The notes beneath the pieces are model-generated. The model did no database searches. It saw only the letters and a list, made by a program, of their open reading frames with translations, and had not been told where the DNA came from. Made by a program: the position numbers and the translations under genes. From JANOBJ01 sp031411575 (GTDB taxonomy: Bacteria; Pseudomonadota; Gammaproteobacteria; Burkholderiales; Burkholderiaceae_C), in assembly GCA_031411575.1 (NCBI GenBank), contig JANOBJ010000172.1, forward strand, positions 1 to 26,714: a DNA stretch of 26,714 nucleotides, written 5' to 3'. Positions 1 through 7,487 of the stretch are shown here, piece by piece (the first letter of the stretch is position 1; every line of letters begins with the position of its first letter).

Positions 1-1
1 C

Positions 2-355
2 ACCAGGGGTTTCGTCTATATGGACACCCCGGGTTACGACCCGGTCAGCGCCACCGGGCAGGTGGCAGGCGGCGCCAACATCATCTGCTTCACCACCGGA
101 CGCGGCTCGGCCTACGGCTGCGCCCCGTCACCGTCGCTCAAGCTCGCCACCAACTCGGTGCTGTGGCGACGGCAGGAGGAAGACATGGACATCAACTGCG
201 GCGAGATCGTGGACGGCACGGCCAGCGTGGCCGAGATGGGACAGCGGATTTTCGAGCTGGTGCTGGCCACGGCATCGGGCAGCCAGAGCAAAAGCGAGCG
301 CCACGGCTATGGGCAGAACGAGTTCGTGCCCTGGCAGGTCGGCGCGGTCATGTAA
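2..355 (+). CDS. UxaA-family sugar-acid dehydratase, C-terminal part (5' end outside window)
   Basis: Only the last ~117 residues are present, in frame from base 2 to the TAA at 353-355. The segment holds the glycine-rich FTTGRGSAYGCAPSPSLK stretch, which matches the C-terminal domain of the altronate/galactarate dehydratase (UxaA/GarD) family, followed by the DINCGEIVDG segment typical of that end. The family dehydrates sugar acids in the cytoplasm with a metal cofactor; the beta subunit of sulfolactate sulfo-lyase (SuyB) also belongs to it, so the substrate cannot be fixed. The next gene, 20 bases downstream on the same strand, is an Ldh2-type dehydrogenase, which suggests a small catabolic operon for a hydroxy- or sugar acid. 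Family call is firm, substrate is not. Confidence 0.85.
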   Translation, partial: TRGFVYMDTPGYDPVSATGQVAGGANIICFTTGRGSAYGCAPSPSLKLATNSVLWRRQEEDMDINCGEIVDGTASVAEMGQRIFELVLATASGSQSKSERHGYGQNEFVPWQVGAVM

Positions 356-361
356 GGTCAT

Positions 362-366
362 GGGAG
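362..366 (+). promoter_or_regulatory. Ribosome binding site deciding the start of the Ldh2-family gene
   Basis: GGGAG lies 9 bases before the ATG at 376. It supports that start over upstream in-frame starts (from 163), which would overlap the dehydratase gene. It also shows that translation begins immediately before the repeat at 379-434. Confidence 0.6.
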
Positions 367-375
367 TCCATTTTT

Positions 376-1443
376 ATGTCAAAAACCATTGAAGTCCACG
401 CCCTTAGGTCATCTATTGCTATTATTTTAGTAGCATGCGGCAGCTCGGAAATGGAAGCCCAGACCGTCGCCGCCAACCTGGTGCTGGCCAACCTGAGCGG
501 CCACGACTCGCACGGCGTGGGCATGGTGCCGCGCTACGTGGATGCGGTGCTGGAAGGCGGGCTGACGCCCAACGCCAGCGCCCGCACCGTGCTCGACGGC
601 GGCGCCCTGCTCACGCTGGACGGCCAGCGCGGCTATGGCCAGGTGGTGGGCGAGCAGGCCATGCAGCTCGGTATGGCGCGTGCCGCGCAGCACGGCAGCT
701 GCATCCTCGCCCTGGGCAACGCGCACCACCTGGGCCGCATCGGCCACTTTGCCGAGATGGCGGTGGCGCGCGGCCTGGTGTCGCTGCACTTCGTGAACGT
801 GCTGTCGCGCCCGGTGGTGGCGCCCTGGGGCGGCGGCGATGGCCGCTTTGGCACCAACCCTTGCTGCATTGGCGTGCCGCTGGCGGGCCGCGAGCCCTTT
901 GTGCTGGACTTTGCCACCAGCCGGGTGGCGCAGGGCAAGATGCGCGTCGCCTACAACGAAGGGCGCCAGGTCGAGCCGGGCTACCTGATTGACGCACAGG
1001 GCCAGCCCACCACCGACCCCGGCGTGGTGGTGGTGCCGCAAGGGCCGGACCCGACCCGCGGCCTGTTTGGCGCGCTGATGCCGTTTGGCGAACACAAGGG
1101 CTACGGCATGGCCGTGGCCTGTGAGCTGCTGGGCGGCGCGCTCACCGGCAGCGGCACCTGGCACCGGCCGGCCGACACGGCCCGGGCAGTGGTGAACGGC
1201 ATGTTGACGATCCTGATTGACCCAGCCAAGCTCGGCACGCAAGCTGCGTTCGAGCAGGAAGCGCTGGCGTTTGTCGATTGGCTGAAGTCAGGCCCGGCGG
1301 CGCCGGGTCACGACGCGGTGCGCCTGGCCGGCGAGCCAGAGCGCGCGGCGCGGGCGCAGCGCGAACGCGACGGCATTGTGATCGACGACACCACCTGGGC
1401 CGAAATCGAGGCGGCGGGCCGCAAGGTCAACGCCAAGATCTAG
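376..1443 (+). CDS. Ldh2/MDH2-family NAD(P)-dependent 2-hydroxyacid dehydrogenase
   Basis: This 355-residue protein belongs to the malate/L-lactate/ureidoglycolate dehydrogenase (Ldh2) family, not the Rossmann-type LDH. Members oxidise 2-hydroxyacids with NAD(P). The DSHG motif with the family's active-site histidine (H46), the GNAHHLGRIGHFAEMA segment, the GTNPCCIGVP segment and GEHKGYGMA near the C-terminus are all visible. Length is normal for the family (about 340-360). The start at 376 has a good ribosome binding site. Residues 2-20 are encoded by a copy of the dispersed repeat (379-434), so the usual first helix is made of repeat sequence. The 3' end overlaps the convergent pdeM gene by 17 bases. 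Substrate is unknown; next to a UxaA-family enzyme, sugar-acid or sulfolactate metabolism (ComC-like) are both possible. Confidence 0.85.
   Translation: MSKTIEVHALRSSIAIILVACGSSEMEAQTVAANLVLANLSGHDSHGVGMVPRYVDAVLEGGLTPNASARTVLDGGALLTLDGQRGYGQVVGEQAMQLGMARAAQHGSCILALGNAHHLGRIGHFAEMAVARGLVSLHFVNVLSRPVVAPWGGGDGRFGTNPCCIGVPLAGREPFVLDFATSRVAQGKMRVAYNEGRQVEPGYLIDAQGQPTTDPGVVVVPQGPDPTRGLFGALMPFGEHKGYGMAVACELLGGALTGSGTWHRPADTARAVVNGMLTILIDPAKLGTQAAFEQEALAFVDWLKSGPAAPGHDAVRLAGEPERAARAQRERDGIVIDDTTWAEIEAAGRKVNAKI
379..434 (+). repeat. Dispersed ~55-bp AT-rich repeat, copy A (within Ldh2 coding sequence)
   Basis: The copy starts with a TCAAAA end, passes through a GAAGTCC middle and finishes with TTGCTATTATTTTAGTAGC (416-434), an imperfect dyad with GCTA and TAGC ends. 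The last 19 bases are identical to 23855-23873 inside rfbD. It aligns along most of its length with the copies at 2139-2195, 3521-3576 and 5163-5221. Here it is translated as residues 2-20 of the dehydrogenase. Confidence 0.75.
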
Positions 1444-2140
1444 GGCCACCGACGGCGCCGTGTTGGGTGGCCGGCAGCTCGCGAATCGACTCGTCGGCCA
1501 CCACGAAGACACGGTCGCCCGCGCGGCGCTCGATCGGGTGCATGCCGGTGAAGCTGCCAAAGGCGGGTAGCACGCCCACCGCAGCGGCCGGCTCCGCGCC
1601 GGTGTCGTCGCCCAGCCAGAAGCACGGCAGGCGCAACCGGTCGTTGGCGCGGCCGCCGAGCGACACGCAGGGGTGCCAGTGCCCTGCCAGCACATAGGCG
1701 CCGGCCACGGGCTGCGGGTGGTGGCACAGCGCAAATGGGCCGAGCATCAAGGGTTCGTCCACCGCTTCGATATTCAGCGCGGCGGGCGGGTCGCCGGCGC
1801 GGTCGTCGTGGTTGCCGCGCACCAGCGTGAGCGCCAGCCCCGCGTGGGCCGCCCGCCAGCGGGCCAGTGCGCCCAGCGTGCTGGCGGCATGCGAGCGAGC
1901 CGAGTGCAGGAAATCCCCCAGAAACACGATGCGCCGCGCACCGGTTTCAGCGACGAGTGCGCTCAGTACATCCAGGGTTTCGGTGGTGGTGCCGCGCGGC
2001 ACGGGCACGCCAAGGCGGCGAAAGCTCACTGCCTTGCCAAAGTGGGCGTCCGCCACCAGCAGGGTTTGGGTCTCAGTCAGCCAGACGGCGCCACTGGGGT
2101 GCAGGCCGATCGGGTGGCCTGCCAACCGCACTTCAAGCAT
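1427..2140 (-). CDS. pdeM: Ligase-associated DNA damage response metallophosphoesterase PdeM
   Basis: This 237-residue protein is a calcineurin-like metallophosphoesterase of the PdeM type. The metal-binding motifs appear in order: DAHFG (D31, H33), GDFLHS (D76), GNHD (N110, H111) and GHWHP (H154, H156). Family members are usually encoded near an Lhr-like helicase, an ATP-dependent ligase and a beta-lactamase-fold exonuclease and are linked to DNA repair; none of these partners is in this window. The ATG at 2140 abuts the repeat copy at 2139-2195, so its leader lies within that repeat. It follows slmA on the same strand, 48 bases after the slmA stop, and its 3' end overlaps the Ldh2-family gene tail to tail by 17 bases. 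Family call is firm; the DNA-repair role is from the family only. Confidence 0.85.
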   Translation of the reverse strand: MLEVRLAGHPIGLHPSGAVWLTETQTLLVADAHFGKAVSFRRLGVPVPRGTTTETLDVLSALVAETGARRIVFLGDFLHSARSHAASTLGALARWRAAHAGLALTLVRGNHDDRAGDPPAALNIEAVDEPLMLGPFALCHHPQPVAGAYVLAGHWHPCVSLGGRANDRLRLPCFWLGDDTGAEPAAAVGVLPAFGSFTGMHPIERRAGDRVFVVADESIRELPATQHGAVGGPRSWR

Positions 2141-2195
2141 GAAAATGCCTTCAGGTGCCCGTCAATGGGTCATTTTTAGCTATTGATTTTATAGC
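2139..2195 (+). repeat. Dispersed repeat, copy B (slmA 3' end / pdeM leader)
   Basis: It has the same orientation as copy A. A GAAAATG end is followed by a TCAGGTGCCCG middle, GGGTCATTTTTAGCTATTG and the closing TTTTATAGC dyad arm. It fills the slmA-pdeM gap, and its palindromic end supplies the slmA stop codon (2189-2191) and the two codons before it. More diverged than copies A and D. Confidence 0.65.
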
Positions 2196-2830
2196 ATCAA
2201 GGCCAGGCTGGCCTCCAGATGCTCGGACGGCGCGCGCTTGAAACCCGAGCGCGCGAAGCGCTGCAGCCGCCCCACCATGAACGCGGTGAGCACCGCCGCG
2301 CGCACCTGCGCATCGACACTCGGCGTGGCCGAGCCGTTGGCCTCGGCCGCGCTGCGCAGGCTTTGCTTCAGGGTGGATTCGATCTTGTCGAAGAACTGGT
2401 TCATGCGCTGCTGCAGGCGGTCGTTTTCGAACACCAGCGCATCGCCCACCATCACACGCGTCATGCCGGGATTCTTCTCGGCAAACTGCAGCAGCATGGC
2501 CACCACCTTGCCGGCCTGGCCGGCCGGCGAGCCTTCGCGCTCGGCAATCTGGTTGACCAGCGAGAACACGCTCTGCTCGATGAACTCGATCAGGCCCTCA
2601 AACATCTGCGCCTTGCTGGCGAAGTGGCGGTACAGCGCCGCCTCGCTCACATCCAGCCGCGCGGCCAGCGCCGCGGTGGTGATGCGCTCGGCGCCCGGCT
2701 GCTCCAGCATCGTGGCCAGCGCCTGCAGGATCTGCACCCGGCGCTCACCCGGCTTCGGGCGTTTGCGCGGCGCGGCGGCAGGGTCCGTGGCAGACAGGGG
2801 GGCGATGGGGCTGAGCTCGGCTTCGGGCAT
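2189..2830 (-). CDS. slmA: Nucleoid occlusion factor SlmA (TetR family)
   Basis: This 213-residue TetR-family protein has its helix-turn-helix at about residues 51-73, with TTAALAARLDVSEAALYRHF readable there. The C-terminal ligand/FtsZ-type domain includes the FEGLIEFIEQSVF and MTRVMVGDAL segments seen in SlmA. SlmA binds DNA and FtsZ and blocks division-septum assembly over the nucleoid. The ATG at 2830 (MPEAELSP) gives a normal length with a basic proline-rich N-tail; an upstream in-frame start at 2914 would extend into the kinase gene's end and is less likely. It lies downstream of argB and the two-component genes, an order I associate with Comamonadaceae. The last residues and the stop codon come from repeat copy B. 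Confidence 0.85.
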   Translation of the reverse strand: MPEAELSPIAPLSATDPAAAPRKRPKPGERRVQILQALATMLEQPGAERITTAALAARLDVSEAALYRHFASKAQMFEGLIEFIEQSVFSLVNQIAEREGSPAGQAGKVVAMLLQFAEKNPGMTRVMVGDALVFENDRLQQRMNQFFDKIESTLKQSLRSAAEANGSATPSVDAQVRAAVLTAFMVGRLQRFARSGFKRAPSEHLEASLALML

Positions 2831-2910
2831 GGTGTAACGCAACGTATTTTTTTCATTCTCGCACAGCGGCACTGAGGGTTTTGCCGGGTGGCGCCACAGC
2901 GGCCCCACCG

Positions 2911-4407
2911 TCATCCGGGTGCGGGAAACACCAGCGTCACACGCAGGCCGCGCCCCCGTGCGCCGCCGGCCAGCTGCAGCTGCGTGCCATGCACCCGCGC
3001 GATCTCATCGGCGATGGCCAGGCCGAGGCCGCTGCCCTCGCCCTGGGTGCCTGGCACACGGTAAAAGCGCTCCAGCACGCGGCTGCGTTCGGCTGGCGCC
3101 ACGCCGGGGCCATCGTCTTCGACTTCGACAAAAGCCCGCTGGCGAGAAGCGCCGTGTCCTGGCGCGGCTTCATCGCCCTCAGCCTCTGCGGTCTCCGGGC
3201 GGTAGCCGCAGCGCAGCGTGACGGTGCCGCCTTCGGGGGTGTAGCGGATGGCGTTGTCCACCAGGTTCATCATCAGTTCGCGCAGCACCCATTCATGCCC
3301 CATGACCTGGGCCGGCTGCGCCTCCAGCCCCAGGTCCATGCGCCGTGCGGTGGCCGCGTCGAGCTGCGCTTCGAGCACGGTTTCGCAGACCACCTGCAGG
3401 TCCACCCGCTGCATCGGCAGGCCATCGGCAGCGCGAGCGTCGGCCCGTGACAGGGCCAGCAACTGGCTGGCCAGCTGCGACGTGCGACGCGCAGCCTGGC
3501 GCAGGTGGTGAATCTGGTCCGCTCTTATTTCAATAGTATTAAATGGCCCATCGGTGCGGACATCAGGCGGTTTTGACCTGGATTTTGCGCTCACGGCCTG
3601 TGCCCAGGCCTCCACTTGCGCCTGCAGGCCGGCCAGCGGTGTTCGCAGCTGGTGCGCGGCATCGGCAACGAAACGGCGCTGGCTTTCGGCCTGCGCGTTG
3701 ACCAGACCAAACAGCCGGTTGAGCGAGCGCACCAGTGGCCGGACTTCTTCGGGCGAAGCCTGTTCGTCGATGGCGCTCAGGTCGCGCGGCGAGCGGTGTT
3801 CCACAGCAGCGGTCAGCTCCGTCAGCGGGCGCAACGCTCGCCGTACCGCCCAATTGACCGCCAGCGCTGCGGCCAGCGCCAGCACCAAATTGGGCAGCAG
3901 CACCTTGAATGCCACCGATCGCAGCCAGCTCTGACGCGAATCCGAGCCATCGGCCAGCCACACGACAAACTCGCCGCCCTGCGTCTGCACACGCTGGGCG
4001 GCAACCCGGTAGGTGATGCCGTTGCGCGCTTCGCTGCGAAACTCCGGCTCGCGGGTGGTCGGCGGCGCACTGGCGAGCGCGCCATCGCCCAGCAGCGGCC
4101 GACCCGCCAGGTCAGTCACGGCGAAGCCAGCCAGGCCGGCGCGGTCCTTGACGAACTCTTCAACGGACGGCGCCATCAGCAGCACCGGTGGGCCGGACGG
4201 AGCAGCCCCGGATGCCACAATCGAACCGGCGAGCAGCGGCAACAGCTGCTGCAGCTGGCGGTCTTGCTGGATCGCGGCGTTGTCGGCCAGCCGGTAGTCA
4301 AACCAGGCGCTGATCAGGGCCAGCAGGCACAGCGGCACCAGCAACATGCCCAGCAGCCGGCGCTGCAGGCCAGCGGCGACACCGCGCCCATGAGCACCTC
4401 CACGCAT
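2911..4407 (-). CDS. Two-component sensor histidine kinase, TctE/QseC-like
   Basis: This 498-residue membrane kinase has transmembrane segments at about residues 19-36 and 169-187, enclosing a periplasmic domain of the 2CSK_N type. The phosphoacceptor H-box is FVADAAHQLRTPLAG (H252). The ATPase domain shows the N-box around N381-N385 (NLVDNAIRYTPEGG), the G1 box DDGPG (D431) and the G2 box GSGLGLAI. The ATG at 4407 is 7 bases past the stop of the response regulator, so the two are cotranscribed. An insert at about residues 272-297 falls between the two helices of the dimerisation/phosphotransfer hairpin, and residues 278-296 of it are encoded by repeat copy C. Whether signalling is intact is unknown; all catalytic motifs are present. 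Signal unknown; TctE relatives respond to carboxylates. Confidence 0.9.
   Translation of the reverse strand: MRGGAHGRGVAAGLQRRLLGMLLVPLCLLALISAWFDYRLADNAAIQQDRQLQQLLPLLAGSIVASGAAPSGPPVLLMAPSVEEFVKDRAGLAGFAVTDLAGRPLLGDGALASAPPTTREPEFRSEARNGITYRVAAQRVQTQGGEFVVWLADGSDSRQSWLRSVAFKVLLPNLVLALAAALAVNWAVRRALRPLTELTAAVEHRSPRDLSAIDEQASPEEVRPLVRSLNRLFGLVNAQAESQRRFVADAAHQLRTPLAGLQAQVEAWAQAVSAKSRSKPPDVRTDGPFNTIEIRADQIHHLRQAARRTSQLASQLLALSRADARAADGLPMQRVDLQVVCETVLEAQLDAATARRMDLGLEAQPAQVMGHEWVLRELMMNLVDNAIRYTPEGGTVTLRCGYRPETAEAEGDEAAPGHGASRQRAFVEVEDDGPGVAPAERSRVLERFYRVPGTQGEGSGLGLAIADEIARVHGTQLQLAGGARGRGLRVTLVFPAPG
3521..3576 (-). repeat. Dispersed repeat, copy C (translated within the histidine kinase)
   Basis: Read on the minus strand it runs from TCAAAACCGCCTGATGTCCG through ATGGGCCATTTAAT to ACTATTGAAATAAGAGC. 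It aligns base for base with copy A over about 56 bases, with many substitutions. It sits in frame with the kinase and contains no stop in that frame. Confidence 0.7.
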
Positions 4408-4414
4408 GCCGGCT

Positions 4415-5110
4415 TCAGGCGCCACCGGCCAGTTCAAGCCGGTAGCCAAAGCCCCGAATCGAACGCAGCGCAATGCCGTGCGGCTCCAGCTTGCCGCGCA
4501 GCCGCGAGATGTACACCTCCACCGCGTTGGGCGTGATCTCCTTGTCCCATCCCGTGAGGGCCTGCAGCAGCTTGTCCTTGCTGGCTGGCTTGGGCGCCTG
4601 CAGCAGCAGGTACTCCAACACCGTCCATTCACGCGGCCCCAGCTCGATGGTGGACGCCTGTCCGTTCAGCCTGACGGTGGCGCGCCGGTGCGCGGTGTCG
4701 AGCTCCAGCGGACCAATGCCCAGCACCGCCGAGGTGGCCGCCTGCGAACGCCGGAGCAGCGCGCGCAGCCGCGCCAGCAACTCAGGCAGTTCAAACGGCT
4801 TGACCATGTAGTCGTCAGCGCCCATGTCCAGCCCCTGGACGCGGTCGCGCAGCGCGTCGCGCGCCGTCAACATCAACACCGGCATGGCGTGGCTGGCAGT
4901 CGATGAGCGGCGCAGCCGCTGCGTAAGCTGTAGCCCGTCCAGCTGCGGCAACCCGATGTCAAAGATCGCCGCGTCAAAGGTTTCGGTCTTCAGCACCTCT
5001 TCTGCGCGCTCGGCACTGCCCACCCAGTCCACCGCATAACCCGCGTCAGTCAACCCCAGCTTGATGCCACTGGCAACCATGACGTCGTCTTCGACCAGCA
5101 GGAGGCGCAT
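4415..5110 (-). CDS. OmpR/PhoB-family response regulator, TctD-like
   Basis: This 231-residue regulator has an N-terminal receiver domain with the acidic pocket E7/D8/D9, phosphoacceptor D51 (FDIGLP), T82 and K104 (VKPF). The C-terminal winged-helix DNA-binding domain ends with AVEVYISRLRGKLEPHGI and IRGFGYRL, the usual OmpR-family close. It is the partner of the histidine kinase that begins 7 bases downstream. The length and the close pairing match TctD/TctE and QseB/QseC systems. The target genes cannot be read from the sequence. It lies 115 bases downstream of argB on the same strand, with repeat copy D in the gap, so it may have its own promoter there. Confidence 0.92.
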   Translation of the reverse strand: MRLLLVEDDVMVASGIKLGLTDAGYAVDWVGSAERAEEVLKTETFDAAIFDIGLPQLDGLQLTQRLRRSSTASHAMPVLMLTARDALRDRVQGLDMGADDYMVKPFELPELLARLRALLRRSQAATSAVLGIGPLELDTAHRRATVRLNGQASTIELGPREWTVLEYLLLQAPKPASKDKLLQALTGWDKEITPNAVEVYISRLRGKLEPHGIALRSIRGFGYRLELAGGA

Positions 5111-5162
5111 CTCTGACTTCCGCGACGCGTCAATGGCACGCGAGCATGGGGTCGAACACTTT

Positions 5163-5221
5163 AGTAGCTATATTTTCAATAGCAATAAACGGCCGAGAGG
5201 TGAGGACTTCAAGCATATTTT
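5163..5221 (-). repeat. Dispersed repeat, copy D (intergenic, argB to response regulator)
   Basis: On the minus strand: CCAAAATATGC, TTGAAGTCCTC, CGGCCGTTTATTGCTATTG, then AAAATATAGCTACT. The GAAGTCC middle and TATTGCTATT core match copy A. It starts 4 bases after the argB stop and is the only copy lying wholly outside coding sequence. A folded RNA from its AT-rich dyad at the end of the argB message is possible but no terminator T-run follows. Confidence 0.7.
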
Positions 5222-5225
5222 GGCA

Positions 5226-6119
5226 TCAATGCGACCGAATCATCGTGCCGTAGGCCTGCTCGGTCAGGATCTCCAGCAGCATGGCGTGCGGGACTCGGCC
5301 GTCGATGATGTGCACCGAGTTCACCCCGCTTTTGGCGGCATCCAGTGCACCCGCGATTTTGGGCAACATGCCGCCCGAAATGGTGCCGTCGGCAAACAGC
5401 TCGTCGATTTCGCGGGCGGTGAGGTCGGTCAGCAGTTTGCCGTTCTTGTCCAGCACGCCGGGTGTATTGGTCAGCAAGACCAGCTTTTCCGCCTTGAGCA
5501 CCGTGGCCAGCTTGCCGGCCACTACGTCGGCGTTGATGTTGTAGCTCTCGTTGTGCTCGCCAAAGCCGATCGGGCTGATGACAGGGATGAAGGCATCGTC
5601 CTGCAGCGCCTTCACCACGCTGGGGTCGATCGATTCGATATCGCCCACCTGGCCAACGTCGTGCTCCTTGGACGGGTCGCTGCTGTCCACCATCTTGAGT
5701 TTGCGCGCGCGGATCAATCCACCGTCGCGCCCGGTCAGGCCCACGGCCTTGCCGCCCGCCTGGTTGATCAGGCCCACGATGTCCTGCTGCACCTCGCCGG
5801 CCAGCACCCATTCCACCACCTCCATGGTTTCTGCATCGGTCACGCGCATGCCCTGGATAAACGTGCCCTTCTTGCCGAGGCGGTTCAGCGCGGTCTCGAT
5901 CTGGGGGCCTCCGCCATGCACTACCACCGGGTTCATGCCAACGAGCTTCAATAGCACCACGTCCTCGGCAAAGTCGGCCTGCAAGGCCGGATCCGTCATC
6001 GCGTTCCCCCCGTATTTGATGACCATGGTCTTGCCATGAAACTTGCGGATGTAGGGCAGCGCCTGCGCCAGGATTTCGGCTTTGTCGCGGGGCGAGATGT
6101 GGAGGACGGTGTCGGTCAT
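5226..6119 (-). CDS. argB: Acetylglutamate kinase
   Basis: This 297-residue cytoplasmic enzyme phosphorylates N-acetyl-L-glutamate with ATP, the second step of arginine biosynthesis. The amino-acid-kinase fold motifs are clear: VIKYGGNAM near residue 33 with catalytic K35, VVVHGGGPQI at 65-74, the YNINADVVAG segment, and TISGGMLPKI near the C-terminus. I placed the start at ATG 6119 (MTDTVLHISP), giving the family length; the longer frame to 6164 adds a non-conserved tail. It is divergent from the O-antigen ligase gene across 111 bases and heads the minus-strand block that continues to pdeM. No strong ribosome binding site is seen before the start. Its 3' end is followed within 4 bases by repeat copy D. 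Confidence 0.95.
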   Translation of the reverse strand: MTDTVLHISPRDKAEILAQALPYIRKFHGKTMVIKYGGNAMTDPALQADFAEDVVLLKLVGMNPVVVHGGGPQIETALNRLGKKGTFIQGMRVTDAETMEVVEWVLAGEVQQDIVGLINQAGGKAVGLTGRDGGLIRARKLKMVDSSDPSKEHDVGQVGDIESIDPSVVKALQDDAFIPVISPIGFGEHNESYNINADVVAGKLATVLKAEKLVLLTNTPGVLDKNGKLLTDLTAREIDELFADGTISGGMLPKIAGALDAAKSGVNSVHIIDGRVPHAMLLEILTEQAYGTMIRSH

Positions 6120-6218
6120 GGTCTGAATCGGCAGCTGGTGTTGGATACGCAAATTGTGCCGCATTGGCAGTGTTTGCAGCAGGTTTTGTGCCGCCGCAAG
6201 CAGTCGCGAGCCTCCGCC

Positions 6219-6224
6219 TAAAAT
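6219..6224 (+). promoter_or_regulatory. Putative -10 element of the O-antigen ligase gene
   Basis: TAAAAT lies with its last base 6 bases before the ATG at 6231, so transcription would start at or next to the start codon. No ribosome binding site is seen and the -35 region (about 6196-6201) is weak. The call rests on the hexamer alone. Confidence 0.3.
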
Positions 6225-6230
6225 CCCGGC

Positions 6231-7487
6231 ATGCTCAAGATCGACTGGGTGCGCTACGCCGCCCTGCTATGGGGACTGGCGGTGTTCATGCCGGTCGGCG
6301 CCAATTACCTCGCGTTTTTCATGCTGATGGCCTGCATGCTGCTCCAGCACGGCCTGCGCGAACGCCTGACCCGGCTGCGACACCATGCCATGTGGTGGCC
6401 CGCGGTTGCGTTTGTGGTCTGGACGCTGGTGGTGCTCGTTCTGATGCCGACCTACCCCGAGACGCCATCCAACCTGTGGCATGCGTTCCGGATCGTGGCG
6501 ACGTTGGCGCTGGCGCTGGCGCTCACGCGAGACGAGGCAGTCTGGGCGCTGCGCGGCTTTCTGATCGCAGGAGCGGCCAGCCTGCTGCTGGTGGGCGCGA
6601 GTCAACTGGTCGCCTTTCCCGAAGCGGCAATATGGAGCAGCCTGCTGCACCATTCGGGCAACAAATCCATTTCCAACGCCGTCCTGTTTGCGTTGATGGC
6701 GTCGTCACTCTCGGTGATTGGCCTTGATCGAGCCGGCTGGATTCGCGTTTCCAGCGTGCCGCTGGCCATTGCATTGCTATCGGTGGCCGTCTGGGTGCTG
6801 CCATCGCGAACGTCGGTCCTCATATTTCTGGTTGTAGTGGCTGCGGCGTGCGTGCATCAGTGGCGCTCCCACTGGCTTGCGCTGGTGGTGGCGCTTGTCA
6901 TCGCCACCTTGGGCGCTGGGGCCGTGGTCACCGGCGTGCCCAAGGTGCAGCAGCGCCTGGCGCAGGGCATCACCGAGATCCAGAGCGCCCGTGCGGGCAA
7001 GGTTTCTGAGGAGAGCTGGGGGGTACGTGTCAACATGTACCGGCATACGATGGACATGGTCGCCGAGCGGCCGCTCACCGGTTGGGGCATCGGCGCCTGG
7101 ACGCAGCAGTGGAAGCAGCGTGTGCCAGCGGCTCTGCGGGAGTTCAACATGCCCCACAACGACTTTCTGTGGATGGGTGCTCAGGCGGGCGTACTGGGCA
7201 GCGTGACGTTGCTGCTGCTGCTGCTGGCGGGCCTACGCGCGTCATGGACGCGGCGCGATCTGACCGGGCGTCTCGGCATGGTGGCGGTGCTGACACTACT
7301 GGTTGCCGCGTCCGTCAATTCGGCCATGCGTGACGCCGCCATCGGACTCAGCCTCATCTGGGTGGCGGGGTTGTACTTGCGAATGGTGTCAGAGCCCGGC
7401 GATGCCGTGGCGCTGCTACATCGCCCCGCGCCCCGACAGCACCACGCGAACCGTTTTCAGCAAGATCACCCAGTCCACCCACAGTGA
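6231..7487 (+). CDS. O-antigen ligase family membrane protein (WaaL-like)
   Basis: This 418-residue polytopic membrane protein has about ten to twelve hydrophobic segments and one larger hydrophilic loop. The Wzy_C/WaaL signature is visible: RVNMYRHTMDMVAERPLTGW, then GAWTQQW and MPHNDFLWMGAQAGVLG with the histidine at residue 309. WaaL transfers undecaprenyl-linked O-antigen to lipid A-core on the periplasmic face; Wzy polymerases share the fold, so that alternative remains. The ABC-type export genes nearby need a ligase and no polymerase, which favours WaaL. The last 24 or so residues are encoded antisense to the 3' end of the wbaP-like gene (72-base overlap), so the C-terminal tail is probably not conserved. 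Possibly a leaderless message. Confidence 0.85.
   Translation: MLKIDWVRYAALLWGLAVFMPVGANYLAFFMLMACMLLQHGLRERLTRLRHHAMWWPAVAFVVWTLVVLVLMPTYPETPSNLWHAFRIVATLALALALTRDEAVWALRGFLIAGAASLLLVGASQLVAFPEAAIWSSLLHHSGNKSISNAVLFALMASSLSVIGLDRAGWIRVSSVPLAIALLSVAVWVLPSRTSVLIFLVVVAAACVHQWRSHWLALVVALVIATLGAGAVVTGVPKVQQRLAQGITEIQSARAGKVSEESWGVRVNMYRHTMDMVAERPLTGWGIGAWTQQWKQRVPAALREFNMPHNDFLWMGAQAGVLGSVTLLLLLLAGLRASWTRRDLTGRLGMVAVLTLLVAASVNSAMRDAAIGLSLIWVAGLYLRMVSEPGDAVALLHRPAPRQHHANRFQQDHPVHPQ

Noticed and set aside
2888..2897. GTGGCGCCAC palindrome between the histidine kinase stop and slmA, as a terminator or operator
   Set aside because: The stem is short and no T-run follows at the right distance on either strand; the AAAAAAA run is over 40 bases away.
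3205..3213. GGCGGTAG, resembling the RfaH ops element of polysaccharide operons
   Set aside because: It lies inside the kinase gene, 3 kb from the polysaccharide locus with no JUMPstart context; chance match.
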